Positions 41,129 through 50,465 are shown, numbered from the stretch's first letter. The stretch: DNA of 64,000 nt from Nesterenkonia xinjiangensis (GCF_013410745.1 NZ_JACCFY010000001.1:1178001-1242000), one strand, 5' to 3'. A program made the numbers and translations. Notes: generated from the letters alone by a model not told the origin.

Positions 41129-43396
41129 ATGGCGCCACGTAAGTCTCCCCTCTTCGACACTGCCACCACACTCGGCAAGATCATGTCCTTCCTGGGTGTG
41201 AGTGCGCTGTGCGGTGTGCTGGCCGCGGGACTCATCTTCCCCCTGGCTGCGACCGGCGGTGCGGCAGCGACTGCCGGCTCGCAGATGCTGGAGGAGCTCC
41301 CGGCTGAACTGCTGGAGGAGCCCCTGAGCGTGCCCTCGAAGATCCTGGCCGAGGACGGCACGGAGCTTGCGCAGTTCTACGCCGAGAATCGCAAGCCGGT
41401 CGGCATCGAGGACATCTCCGGGCCGATGCGTGACGCGATCATCGCCATCGAGGACGAGCGCTTCTACGAACATGGTGGTGTGGACGCCCGCGGTCTGAGC
41501 CGCGCGATGGTCCACAACGTCACCTCGGACTCGCAGCAGGGCGCTTCCACGATCACCCAGCAGTACGTGAACAACGTGCTCATCAACGCGCAGTCGCTCC
41601 GCGGGGAACGCACCACCATCTCCGGTACGAAGACCTACGCGGACAAGCTGCGCGAGATGAAGCTCTCCGTCTCCATCGAGCAGGAGATGACCAAGGACGA
41701 GATCCTCGAGGGCTATCTGAACATCGTGCTCTTCGGCGGCCGCAACTACGGCGTCGAGGCCGCCGCCCAGGCCTACTGGAGCGTCCCCGCCGCCGAGCTG
41801 GACATCGCCCAGGCCGCCACGCTCGCAGGCCTGGTGCAGAACCCCAACGGCTATAACCCCCTGGTGAACCCGGACGCGGCGGAGAGCCGCCGCAACACCG
41901 TGCTCTCGGCGATGCTCCGCAACGACTACATCACCCAGGAGGAGTACGACGAGGCCGTCGAGTCCGACCTGGGCCTCGATCCCGACCCGGAGAACGCCGG
42001 GTGTTACCACGCCGAGATGGGCAACTACTTCTGCGACTACGTCGTGGAGGCCTACCTCAGCAACTCGGACATCGCCCCGACCCGCGAGGCGCGCCAGCAG
42101 CTGCTCGAGCGCGGCGGGCTGCAGATCACCACCACCCTGGATCCTGACGCCCAGGAAGTCGCCGAGGAGGAGACGCGGAACGCAGTCCCAGCCGGTGACC
42201 CCTCAGGTGCCGCGTCGTCGCTGGTGTCAGTGGAGCCGGGCACAGGCAACATCAAGACCATGGCGCAGAACTCCGAGTACGGACCCGAGGACGACGGCGG
42301 CGTGCTCGTCAACTACAGCTCCGACTTCACCTTCGGCGGCAGCCGGGGCTTCCAGGGAGGCTCGACGCTCAAGCCGTTCGTGGCCGCAGCCTGGCTGGAG
42401 GACGGCAACTCGATGTCCGACATGATCGATGCAGGGCACGGAGAGTATCCGGCCTACACCTCATGGGACGCCACCTGCCTGGACAACGGGATCGCACGCA
42501 ACACCGACCCCTGGGACCCGGCGAACGTCATCCGCGACATGCACCGGGAGATGACGGTGGACTATGGCCTGTACTGGTCCATCAACACCGCCACCGTGGC
42601 GACCGCCCATGAGCTCGACCTGTGTGACATCACGGATCTGATGACCCGCGTGGGGTACCGCAACGCCTACGACGGCTCGGAGCTGAACCCCGCCAACCCG
42701 TCCTTCGTCCTGGGCGCCTACGACGTCTCCCCGCTGGTGCAGGCCAACGCCTATGCGACCCTGGCCAACGACGGCGAGTACTGCCGTCCGCGGGCGATCA
42801 CCGAGATCACCGACACCAGCGGCAACACCTACGAAGTCCCGGAGGCGACCTGCGAGCAGGTCATCGATGAGGAGGTCGTGGCCGAACTCAACGAGACCCT
42901 GATCCGCATCGCCGAGGACCGGACCGCCGACGGCGACCCGGAGTTCCCCATGGCGGGCAAGACCGGTACGAACAACACGGAGACCTCGACCTGGTTCATC
43001 GGATACTCCCGAGGGCTCTCCACCGCCAGCTGGGTCGGCAACCCCGAAGGCTCCCATGAGAGGTACTCGCTGAACGGCCAGACCATCGGAGGCGTGCTCT
43101 TCGAGGACGTCTGGGGCTCGCTCATCGCCGGACCGCTGTGGCTGGACTACATGAACCGAGTGGCCCCGGACTACTCCACCGACGAGTTCCCCGAGCCGGA
43201 GGACTCCCCCTGGGAGAACCCGGAGTCCTCGGACCGCTACTCCTGGGAGAACGACGGACGGGAGACCGGTGGAGAAAGCTCAGACAGCGATGACGTCCCG
43301 GACGTGGACGACGGAGATGCCGGGGACGACGATGACGACTCGGACTCCGGCTCGGACTCTGACTCCGACTCGGATTCCGACTCGGACGACGACTGA
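41129..43396 (+). CDS. Class A (bifunctional) penicillin-binding protein
   Basis: A 755-aa peptidoglycan synthase. One N-terminal membrane helix (about residues 18-45) anchors it. The glycosyltransferase domain has IEDERFYEHGGVD with the catalytic Glu108 and QGASTITQQYVNN. The transpeptidase domain has S412-T-L-K, S484-I-N and K611-T-G-T. The PASTA domains of mycobacterial PonA2 are absent. Instead, the last ~45 residues are an acidic tail of Asp and Ser-Asp repeats. ATG 41129 was chosen for the -10 box 7 nt upstream. A metallophosphoesterase gene follows by 14 bp. Homologous to ponA2 (Rv3682) by order and domains. Confidence 0.93.
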   Translation: MAPRKSPLFDTATTLGKIMSFLGVSALCGVLAAGLIFPLAATGGAAATAGSQMLEELPAELLEEPLSVPSKILAEDGTELAQFYAENRKPVGIEDISGPMRDAIIAIEDERFYEHGGVDARGLSRAMVHNVTSDSQQGASTITQQYVNNVLINAQSLRGERTTISGTKTYADKLREMKLSVSIEQEMTKDEILEGYLNIVLFGGRNYGVEAAAQAYWSVPAAELDIAQAATLAGLVQNPNGYNPLVNPDAAESRRNTVLSAMLRNDYITQEEYDEAVESDLGLDPDPENAGCYHAEMGNYFCDYVVEAYLSNSDIAPTREARQQLLERGGLQITTTLDPDAQEVAEEETRNAVPAGDPSGAASSLVSVEPGTGNIKTMAQNSEYGPEDDGGVLVNYSSDFTFGGSRGFQGGSTLKPFVAAAWLEDGNSMSDMIDAGHGEYPAYTSWDATCLDNGIARNTDPWDPANVIRDMHREMTVDYGLYWSINTATVATAHELDLCDITDLMTRVGYRNAYDGSELNPANPSFVLGAYDVSPLVQANAYATLANDGEYCRPRAITEITDTSGNTYEVPEATCEQVIDEEVVAELNETLIRIAEDRTADGDPEFPMAGKTGTNNTETSTWFIGYSRGLSTASWVGNPEGSHERYSLNGQTIGGVLFEDVWGSLIAGPLWLDYMNRVAPDYSTDEFPEPEDSPWENPESSDRYSWENDGRETGGESSDSDDVPDVDDGDAGDDDDDSDSGSDSDSDSDSDSDDD

Positions 43397-43410
43397 GCAG
43401 GGCGCCGCTG

Positions 43411-44364
43411 ATGAGCCCGTCGACGCCTGAGGCGACCCTGCCCTCCGCGCTGCGCGTTCTCAGCAGATTCGGCCCCGGCGCGGCCGCAGCCGGCGCCGTC
43501 CTCGGCGTCGGCCTGGCGGGCTATGCGAATCGAGTAGGCCTGACCCGGTTCACCACTCGGTACGAGCAGCTGGAGATCCTGCAGGCCGGCCGCGGGCCGC
43601 TGCGGATCCTCCACATCTCAGACATCCACTATGTGCCTGGGCAGCAGAAGAAGTTTGCCTGGCTGCAGTCGCTGGCGGACCTGCAGCCGGACCTGGTGGT
43701 CAACACCGGGGACAACCTCTCCCACCCGGATGCGGTGGACGAGGTGCTGGAGGCGCTGGGGCCGCTGCTCCGGTTCCCCGGGGTGTTCGTACCGGGTTCG
43801 AACGACTACTACGCGCCCCGGCTGAAGAACCCGCTGGCCTATCTGGTGGCTCCCTCACGGCACAGCGAGGACCGCCCGGAGCTGCCGTGGCGCCGACTCT
43901 TCGCCGGCTTCAACGCCTCGGGCTGGGTGAGTCTGCGCAATCGCCACCACGCGATGACGCTCGGCCCGCATGCGGTGCTGATGAGCGGAGTGGACGACCC
44001 GCACATCGATCGAGACAGCTTCGCCGGGTGGCCCCGCGGAGTGGCCTCGCACCGGTCACTGCGACTCGGGGTCGCGCACGCGCCGCTCTCACGGGTGCTC
44101 AGCCGCTTCGCCGACACCGGGGCGGATCTGATCCTCTCCGGGCACACCCATGGCGGCCAGGTCTGTCTGCCGGGGGGACGGGCGCTGACCACCAACTGTG
44201 ACCTGCCGACCGCCCAGGCCAAAGGGCTCTCCACGGTCACCTCCGCCACCGGGCGCGACGTGCCGTTGCACGTCTCGGCCGGTATCGGCACCTCGGCCAC
44301 CGCACCGGTGCGCTTCAACTGCCCGCCTGAGGCGACGGTGCTCGACCTCTTCCCCCAACGCTGA
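43411..44364 (+). CDS. Calcineurin-like metallophosphoesterase, membrane-anchored
   Basis: A 317-aa protein. A hydrophobic N-terminal helix (about residues 22-40) precedes the five metal motifs: HISDIHY, VNTGDNLSH, PGSNDYY, VAHAPL and LSGHTHGGQ. It belongs to the YkuE-like group (Rv3683 in mycobacteria), whose members act on lipid-linked or envelope phosphate esters. It follows the PBP gene by 14 bp, probably in one transcript, fitting an envelope role. Confidence 0.88.
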   Translation: MSPSTPEATLPSALRVLSRFGPGAAAAGAVLGVGLAGYANRVGLTRFTTRYEQLEILQAGRGPLRILHISDIHYVPGQQKKFAWLQSLADLQPDLVVNTGDNLSHPDAVDEVLEALGPLLRFPGVFVPGSNDYYAPRLKNPLAYLVAPSRHSEDRPELPWRRLFAGFNASGWVSLRNRHHAMTLGPHAVLMSGVDDPHIDRDSFAGWPRGVASHRSLRLGVAHAPLSRVLSRFADTGADLILSGHTHGGQVCLPGGRALTTNCDLPTAQAKGLSTVTSATGRDVPLHVSAGIGTSATAPVRFNCPPEATVLDLFPQR

Positions 44365-44849
44365 TCTGCCCCGTCCTCCCCCGGCGCGCGAGGTTCCGGG
44401 AACGACGGCGTCGCAGGTCCGAGCGATGCGGAAGCGTCTGTCACCGTCCAGGAGTAGGATGTGTCACACGGGCACTCCTGACGCGCGCTTGTTCTGCGAG
44501 GAACGGGACCACGCGCGGATCGACGGGAATGGATACGACGTCGCCAGCGCTGGGAGAAGCACCGGCGACATCGACCTCGCGGCGCCGACCCAGGCCACAG
44601 GGTGCGACGCAAAAACGCTCGCGGCGTCGGCCTCCGCCGTGAGCCAGGACCGCCTGCTGCTGCGCCCACGGGCGCACCCGAGCGGACCGACCGTGACGCC
44701 GTCGTCCTTGCCGCCATGGAGCGCAGCCCGCCACGGGGACAGTGCTGCGCCGCTGAAGTCGCCCGCGCACCACAGCGCCCCAGTCCCAGGAATGCTCCGC
44801 ACGCGGAGGGTTCCAACGCCGACCTCCGTAGACTAGGATCAGTTGCCCG
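44365..44849. other. 485-bp gap upstream of ABC exporter genes
   Basis: No convincing gene or tRNA was found. Short frames here are shadow-like. TAGACT (44829-44834) and TAGGAT (44834-44839) near the end could serve as -10 boxes for the exporter operon, with the ATG 10 nt beyond the second. Confidence 0.35.
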
Positions 44850-46868
44850 ATGCAACGACAATCACGAGACCTGGAATCTGAGAGTTCCACACGCCGCCGC
44901 ACCCTCTGGCAGGCGCTGGGGCGCCTCAATCCATACCTGCAGGGCATCCGCCTGCGCTGGACCCTGGGCCTGCTCTCCGCAGTCGGAGCAGGCATCGTGG
45001 CACTCACCATCCCTCAGGTGCTGCAGGTGCTGGTGAACTCCGTGCTCGCCGAGGGAGCGGAGACCGCCGCCGTCTGGACGGCGGCCGGAGTCATCCTCGC
45101 CCTGGGCATGCTGGAGGCGTTCCTGTTCTTCCTGCGTCGGTTCTTCGTGCTGCCGCCGGCCTCCGACGCCGAGAGCGCCATGCGCACCCGACTCTTCGAG
45201 AAGCTGCAGCACCTGCCGGCCTCCTTCCACTCAGCCTGGGGTGCCGGCCAACTCCAGTCCCGCGCCATCGCAGACCTGAATCTGCTGCGCCGCTGGTTCG
45301 CCTTCGGCTCCATCATGTTCGTCTCCTCGGTGATCAGCGTGATCGTCGGGTTCGCCCTCATGATGCGGCTCTCCCCGCTGCTGACCGTGGTCTTCCTCGC
45401 CGCAGCGATCCCGATCATCGTCTACGGGCCCACGTTCCGCACCCGGTTCGTGCACTACTCCCGGCGCGCCCAGGACCAGGCGGGCGACGTCGCCACCTCG
45501 GTGGAGGAGTCGGTGCACGGCATCCGGGTGCTCAAGGCCTTCGGCCGCGGCGAGCATGCGCTGAAGGGCTTCGTCCGCCAGGCCGACCGGCTGCGCGGCA
45601 CCGAGGTCGCCAAGGCACGCACCCTGGCCCGATTCCTGCTGGTGATGATCACCCTGCCGGAGACCGTGCTGGGCATCTGCCTGCTCATCGGCCTGTGGCA
45701 GGTCGCCCACGAGGACACCACCGGGGTCACCGTCGGCGCCCTCGCGGCGTTCTTCGCCACCGCAGCAGTGCTCAAAGGCCCCATCGAAGGTGTCGGCATG
45801 CTGCTGGGCATGACCTTCACCGCGAAGACCGCCATCGACCGGCATGCCGACGTGATGGACACGACGAACACCATCACCTCCCCGGCGGAGCCGATCCGCG
45901 CCCCGGAGCACGGCACACTGGAGCTCGACGACGTCCACTTCCGCTACCCGGACGCCAAGCCCCATGAGCGTGACCAGATCGACGGCGTCAGCCTGCGCAT
46001 CGAGCACGGAGAGACCATGGCGCTGGTGTCCCACACCGGCGGCGGGACCTCCACACTGCTGAACCTCATCCCCCGGCTCTACGACGTCACCTCCGGCACG
46101 GTGCGGATCGACGGCGTCGACGTGCGAGACTTCGACCTGGCCGACCTGCGCTCGCGGATCGCCGTGGCCTTCGAGGACCCCACACTGTTCTCCTCCTCGG
46201 TGCGGGCCAACGTGCTGTTGGGAACCGCCCACGACCGTGACGAGGACGACCCGCAGCACCCCGACCGGGACGGCGCTCCTCGTCCGGATCAGCTCGAGGA
46301 GGTGCTGGCCCGCGCCCTGCGCACCGCCGACGCCGAGTTCGTCGAGGACCTGCCCGGCGGCGTCGACACCGCCATCGGCGAGGAAGGGCTCAGCCTCTCC
46401 GGCGGCCAGCGTCAGCGCCTCGCGCTGGCCCGCGCCATCGCCGCCGCACCCTCGGTGCTGCTGCTCGACGACCCGCTCTCCGCCCTGGACGTGCGGACAG
46501 AGGAACGCGTCACCCACCGACTGCGAGAGGTCCTCGAAGGCACCACCACCCTCATCGTGGCCCACCGCCCCTCCACGGTGGCGATGGCCGACAGAGTGGC
46601 GCTGCTCCATGAGGGTCGGATCGCCGACGTCGGCACCCACGACGAACTGCTGACCCGTTCCGCCCTGTACCGGGATGTGATGAGCACGAGCCCTGAAGCT
46701 GAGGAGATCATGGACTCGATCCCTGCCGAGCAGAGCGCGATCCCTGCCGAGCAGAGCGCGATCCCTGCCGAGCAGAGCGCGATCCCTGCCGAGCAGAGGA
46801 CGGACGACACCGAGGCAGACACCACCGGTGACACCGGTTCCATGGAGGAGGTGAGCACCCGTGGCTGA
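44850..46868 (+). CDS. ABC exporter subunit 1 with degenerate ATPase site
   Basis: A 672-aa half-transporter with six N-terminal membrane helices and one nucleotide-binding domain. Walker A reads SHTGGGTST at residues 394-402: the first Gly is Ser and the essential Lys is Thr400. In Walker B, LLLDDPLSALD, the catalytic Glu is Asp541. The signature LSLSGGQ (~514-520) is intact. This is the degenerate half of a heterodimer; the canonical half is the next gene, overlapping by 8 bp. The C-terminal tail holds four copies of IPAEQSA from a 21-bp DNA repeat. Substrate unknown; drugs, lipids or peptides are possible. Confidence 0.9.
   Translation: MQRQSRDLESESSTRRRTLWQALGRLNPYLQGIRLRWTLGLLSAVGAGIVALTIPQVLQVLVNSVLAEGAETAAVWTAAGVILALGMLEAFLFFLRRFFVLPPASDAESAMRTRLFEKLQHLPASFHSAWGAGQLQSRAIADLNLLRRWFAFGSIMFVSSVISVIVGFALMMRLSPLLTVVFLAAAIPIIVYGPTFRTRFVHYSRRAQDQAGDVATSVEESVHGIRVLKAFGRGEHALKGFVRQADRLRGTEVAKARTLARFLLVMITLPETVLGICLLIGLWQVAHEDTTGVTVGALAAFFATAAVLKGPIEGVGMLLGMTFTAKTAIDRHADVMDTTNTITSPAEPIRAPEHGTLELDDVHFRYPDAKPHERDQIDGVSLRIEHGETMALVSHTGGGTSTLLNLIPRLYDVTSGTVRIDGVDVRDFDLADLRSRIAVAFEDPTLFSSSVRANVLLGTAHDRDEDDPQHPDRDGAPRPDQLEEVLARALRTADAEFVEDLPGGVDTAIGEEGLSLSGGQRQRLALARAIAAAPSVLLLDDPLSALDVRTEERVTHRLREVLEGTTTLIVAHRPSTVAMADRVALLHEGRIADVGTHDELLTRSALYRDVMSTSPEAEEIMDSIPAEQSAIPAEQSAIPAEQSAIPAEQRTDDTEADTTGDTGSMEEVSTRG
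46719..46798 (+). repeat. 21-bp tandem repeat within ABC exporter gene
   Basis: ATCCCTGCCGAGCAGAGCGC plus a final G is repeated exactly three times from 46719, followed by a partial fourth copy. It keeps the frame and encodes IPAEQSA units in the C-terminal tail after the ATPase domain. Exact copies suggest recent expansion and possible length variation between strains. Confidence 0.9.
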
Positions 46869-48831
46869 GACCCCCCGGAACGGACGCCGCGGCCCCGCCC
46901 GCCGCAATGAGCAGGTGCCGGACTTCGACGTCGACCCCGTCGCCGCGACGACCCGCACCAGCGTGCCCGAGGCGATCCGCCATGGCAGCTTCTCCCCGTC
47001 AGACCCGCGCTTCGACCATCTGCGGGGAACCGCCGGTGAAGAACAGATCGACATGGACAAGGAGGAGCGGAAGTTCATCCGACGCCGCTCCTGGAAGCTG
47101 CTGGTCCACCTCTCCCGAGGGGTCCGGCTGAAGCTGCTGATCACCGCACTGTTCGTGATGGTCGCCCAGGCCGCACAGGCCGCCACCCCGCTGATCATCG
47201 CCTGGGCCATCGACTGGGGCCTGCCCCGGATGATTGACGGCCAGACCTCCGGGATGATCCTGCCCGGGGTCAGCTATGTGGCCGCGGCAGTGATCGCCGG
47301 GGTGCTGACCTGGGCCTACACCCGGATGACGGCCGAGGTGTCGCAGCAGATGCTGTTCACCCTCCGCGGCGAGGTCTTCCGCAAGACCCAGCATCTGAGC
47401 CTGGACTTCCACGAGGACTACACCTCCGGGAAGGTCATCTCCCGGCAGACCTCCGACCTGGAGTCCCTGCGCGAGCTGCTCGACCAGGGCATCAGCTCGC
47501 TGGTCTCCGGCCTCATGTTCATGTCCTTCACCGCGATCTCCATCGTCATCCTCGACTGGCGCTCCGGGCTTCTGCTGGTCGCCGCGGCGGTGCCGATCGT
47601 GTTTCTGGGCCGCTGGTACCAACGCCGCTCCGAGGTCGCCTATCGGCAGACCCGCATCTCCTCGGCGCGGATGATCGTCCACTTCGTGGAGACCATGACC
47701 GGCATCCGCGCCGTGCAGGCCTTCCGCCGCGAGACCTCCCGCTCCCGGCAGTACGACCGGCTGGCGAGGAACTACCGCAACGACATGGTCCGTTCCCTGG
47801 GGCTCTTCGGCATCCTGCAGCCCGCGCTGCTGGCGCTGGGCAACCTCACCGTGGCCGCGGTGCTCGTCTGGGGCGGGTTCCGCGTGCTGCAGGGCGATCT
47901 GGAGGTCGGGGTTCTCGTGGCCCTGCTGCTGGCCACCAAGCGCGTCTTCCAGCCGCTGGACATGATCGCCATGTTCTACAACGCGCTGCAGTCCGCCACC
48001 GCCGCCTTGGAGAAGGTCTCCGGGCTGCTGGAGGAGAAGCCCACGATCACCGAGGACCCGGAGCCGGAGCATCTCGACGAGTCCCGCGGCGAGGTGGAGT
48101 TCTCCCAGGCGGAGTTCCGCTACTCCGCAGAGGGCCCGGTGGTGCTGCACGAGATGGACCTGCACATCCCGGCCGGACAGACCGTCGCCGTCGTCGGGCG
48201 CACCGGGGCCGGCAAGTCCACTCTGGTCAAGCTGCTGGCCCGCTTCTACGACGTCACCGCAGGGTCCCTGACCCTCGACGGCGTCGACGTGCGGAAGCTC
48301 GCCGTGGCCGACCATCACCGGCACGTGGCCATGGTGACCCAGGAGGCCTTCCTGTTCTCGGGGACGATCACCGAGAACATCGCGCTCGGCCGTCCGGAGG
48401 CCCCGCAGGAGGAGGTCGTCGCCGCGGCTCGCGCAGTGGGCGCCCACGCGTTCATCATGGACCTGCCCGAAGGCTACGAGACCGACGTGAACAAGCGCGG
48501 CGGTCGGCTCTCCGCCGGTCAGCGGCAGCTGATCTCCTTCGCCCGGGCGTTCCTCGCCGACCCGGCGGTGCTGATCCTGGACGAGGCGACGTCGTCGCTG
48601 GACCTGCCCAGCGAGCAGCTGGTCCAGCAGGGCCTGCAGCGGCTGCTGGGCCACCGCACGGCGCTGATCATCGCGCACCGGCTCTCCACTGTGGCGATCG
48701 CCGACCGTGTGCTGGTGGTGGACGAGGGCCGCGTGGTGGAGGACGGCTCCCCGGCCGAACTCATCGCCGACGGCGGCTACTACGCCAAGCTGCACGCCGC
48801 GTGGGAGGCCACGATGGGTTCGCCCAACTGA
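46861..48831 (+). CDS. ABC exporter subunit 2 with canonical ATPase site
   Basis: A 656-aa half-transporter. After ~80 polar residues come six membrane helices, then the ATPase domain with Walker A GRTGAGKST (~446), signature LSAGQ (~551), Walker B VLILDEATSSLD (~574) and the H-loop His in LIIAHRLSTV. The GTG start overlaps the upstream gene by 8 bp. In the heterodimer its Walker motifs pair with the LSGGQ of subunit 1 to make the one active site. Its own altered signature (LSAGQ) faces the degenerate Walker A of subunit 1. Confidence 0.92.
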   Translation: MAETPRNGRRGPARRNEQVPDFDVDPVAATTRTSVPEAIRHGSFSPSDPRFDHLRGTAGEEQIDMDKEERKFIRRRSWKLLVHLSRGVRLKLLITALFVMVAQAAQAATPLIIAWAIDWGLPRMIDGQTSGMILPGVSYVAAAVIAGVLTWAYTRMTAEVSQQMLFTLRGEVFRKTQHLSLDFHEDYTSGKVISRQTSDLESLRELLDQGISSLVSGLMFMSFTAISIVILDWRSGLLLVAAAVPIVFLGRWYQRRSEVAYRQTRISSARMIVHFVETMTGIRAVQAFRRETSRSRQYDRLARNYRNDMVRSLGLFGILQPALLALGNLTVAAVLVWGGFRVLQGDLEVGVLVALLLATKRVFQPLDMIAMFYNALQSATAALEKVSGLLEEKPTITEDPEPEHLDESRGEVEFSQAEFRYSAEGPVVLHEMDLHIPAGQTVAVVGRTGAGKSTLVKLLARFYDVTAGSLTLDGVDVRKLAVADHHRHVAMVTQEAFLFSGTITENIALGRPEAPQEEVVAAARAVGAHAFIMDLPEGYETDVNKRGGRLSAGQRQLISFARAFLADPAVLILDEATSSLDLPSEQLVQQGLQRLLGHRTALIIAHRLSTVAIADRVLVVDEGRVVEDGSPAELIADGGYYAKLHAAWEATMGSPN

Positions 48832-48846
48832 CGCCTGGGGAACCCT

Positions 48847-48920
48847 CGTCGAGATGGTGAGTTTCCGCCCGAACTGGGCCCGTCAGATGGCCATTCGGGC
48901 GGAAACGCACCATCTCAACG
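48847..48920. terminator. Long inverted repeat between convergent genes
   Basis: Arms 48847-48873 and 48894-48920 match at 25 of 27 positions around a 20-nt loop. The outer end CGTCGAG is shared with the repeats at 55798 and 57993. It lies 16 bp after the exporter stop and 21 bp before the end of the convergent gene. Confidence 0.7.
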
Positions 48921-48941
48921 GGCTCAGGGAGCGGCTCAGAC

Positions 48942-49301
48942 TCACACCAGGGGCAGCACCTCAGTCAGATCCGCGCGGATCCCGGAGGCCGATACCCGGC
49001 CGGCGGCACGCGCTTCGGACCATCTCAGCCGGCCGGTGGCCAGCTCCAGCCAGGTGCGGGCGTCCAGCTCCACCACGTTGGGCGGCGTGCCGCGGGTGTG
49101 CGTCGGACCCTCGAGGCACTGGGTGACCCCGAAGGGCGGCACCCGGACCTCCACCGAGTTCCCCGGCACCCGCTCCGCCAGCTCCTCCAGGAGATGGCGC
49201 ACCGCCGTGGCCAGGGTGCGGCGGTCGACGTCCTCCGGCGATGCGGCCCAGCGATCCAGCGCGGAGGCGCCTGCCTCGGCGGTGATGCGTCGTCGTGCCA
49301 T
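48942..49301 (-). CDS. Sterol-carrier-like (SCP2 fold) family protein
   Basis: A 119-aa protein. [43 protein letters not shown] resembles the SCP2-like domain found in mycothiol-dependent maleylpyruvate isomerase-type proteins and in stand-alone actinobacterial 'sterol carrier family proteins'. GGAG lies 9 nt before ATG 49301. It may bind a hydrophobic ligand. The gene follows the asparaginase gene by 46 bp and is likely cotranscribed. Confidence 0.7.
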   Translation of the reverse strand: MARRRITAEAGASALDRWAASPEDVDRRTLATAVRHLLEELAERVPGNSVEVRVPPFGVTQCLEGPTHTRGTPPNVVELDARTWLELATGRLRWSEARAAGRVSASGIRADLTEVLPLV

Positions 49302-49347
49302 GTCAGCTCGTCTCCGTGATCTGATCTCCCCCGGGTCCAGCCCGTGC

Positions 49348-50430
49348 TCAGAGCCGCTCGAGCACCGTGTGGGACAGCCGGATGCTGCCCACCTGGGCGT
49401 CGTCGACCCCTCCGGTGATCGGACGGATGATCTTCTTGAGCACCGCCCCCAGAGAGTCGACGTCGATGACGTCATGGGCGGCGAGCAGGCTCAGCGCCAC
49501 CAGGTTGTTGGCCCGCTGGCTGCCGTCCAGGGTCTTCACCGCCACCGTGGTGCCGTCCGGAGCACCGATGACCAGCACCCCTTCGGCGCCGAGCTTGGCG
49601 AGCAGCCCCAGCTCCTCCATCACCACGGTGTTGACCTCGCCGCGGCCGTGGACCGCCCACGGATAGTCGAGCATCGCCTGGGAGACGGTGAAGGCGTGGA
49701 CCTCTGCGTCACGACGGGAGGTGGCGGAGGCGATCTTGGAGAATCCACGCGCCAGGCCGGTGAGGCTCATCGACGGCGCCGGGGCGCCGCAGCCGTCCGT
49801 GCCGATGACTCCAGGGGTCTCTTCGCAGTACTCCTCCAGCACGGCCATCACCGCCTGCTGCATGGGGTGCCGGGCCTCGGTATAGGTCGCCAGCCGCCAG
49901 CCCTGCGTGCGGGTGGCGGCGAGGAAGGCGGCGTGCTTGCCGGAGCAGTTGAACGCCAGCGGGGTCTTCTCCCGGCCGGCGGCGATGTGGTCCACCAGGT
50001 CCCGTTCCCGGGAGGGGTAGGCCGCCGGGCAGCGCAGGTGCGACTCGTCGAGCTTCTCCTCGGCGAGCACCCCTGCGGCGACCTCCTGGTGCCGGCGGGA
50101 CCCGTTGTGGGAGCCGCAGGCCAGTGCTACGGCCTCCTGGGAGATCAGCGCACCGGAGCGAAGGGAGGCGATGGCCTGGAACGGCTTGAGCGTGGAGCGT
50201 GGGAAGATCGGCCGCTGCGGGGCGCCCAGGGACTCGAGCACGGTGCCATCGGGACCGAGCAGCACCGCTGAGCCGATGTGCCGCGATTCCACGGCCCCGG
50301 CCCGGGTCACCCAGGCCAGCTCTGCCGACTCTGCGGCGGCCGCGGTGTGCGGAGCCGGAGTGTCCGGAGCGGGGGCTGCGAGGGAGGCGGCGGATGCGGT
50401 GCGGGCGGTGCGGAGGTGGTCGGCGCTCAT
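49348..50430 (-). CDS. Asparaginase II (Rhizobium etli type)
   Basis: A 360-aa enzyme of the thermolabile asparaginase family. [10 protein letters not shown] holds the catalytic Ser and Lys, [11 protein letters not shown] the zinc-binding Cys and second Lys-His block, and [13 protein letters not shown] a further family block. It hydrolyses L-asparagine to aspartate and ammonia. The first ~35 residues are Ala/Pro-rich and variable. ATG 50430 is preceded by a TAGACT box at 6 nt. It diverges from purD-purC with only 49 bp between start codons. Confidence 0.87.
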   Translation of the reverse strand: MSADHLRTARTASAASLAAPAPDTPAPHTAAAAESAELAWVTRAGAVESRHIGSAVLLGPDGTVLESLGAPQRPIFPRSTLKPFQAIASLRSGALISQEAVALACGSHNGSRRHQEVAAGVLAEEKLDESHLRCPAAYPSRERDLVDHIAAGREKTPLAFNCSGKHAAFLAATRTQGWRLATYTEARHPMQQAVMAVLEEYCEETPGVIGTDGCGAPAPSMSLTGLARGFSKIASATSRRDAEVHAFTVSQAMLDYPWAVHGRGEVNTVVMEELGLLAKLGAEGVLVIGAPDGTTVAVKTLDGSQRANNLVALSLLAAHDVIDVDSLGAVLKKIIRPITGGVDDAQVGSIRLSHTVLERL

Positions 50431-50436
50431 GCGGCC

Positions 50437-50442
50437 AGTCTA
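50437..50442 (-). promoter_or_regulatory. -10 box of asparaginase gene, leaderless type
   Basis: TAGACT on the minus strand ends 6 nt before ATG 50430. Confidence 0.55.
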
Positions 50443-50465
50443 GGGCGGCGGAAGGCGCCATGCCG

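Noticed and set aside
44365-44849. tRNA gene or small gene in the 485-bp gap
   Set aside because: No T-arm GTTCGAAxC sequence or cloverleaf was found, and the short frames there lack ribosome sites and recognisable domains.
46719-46798. CRISPR-like repeat
   Set aside because: The 21-bp units are directly joined without spacers and keep a coding frame, so this is a coding tandem repeat.
45231-48795. Antisense frames of ~600-660 codons opposite the ABC exporter genes
   Set aside because: Shadows caused by high GC at third codon positions; no domain, no start signal, and both exporter subunits on the other strand are complete.
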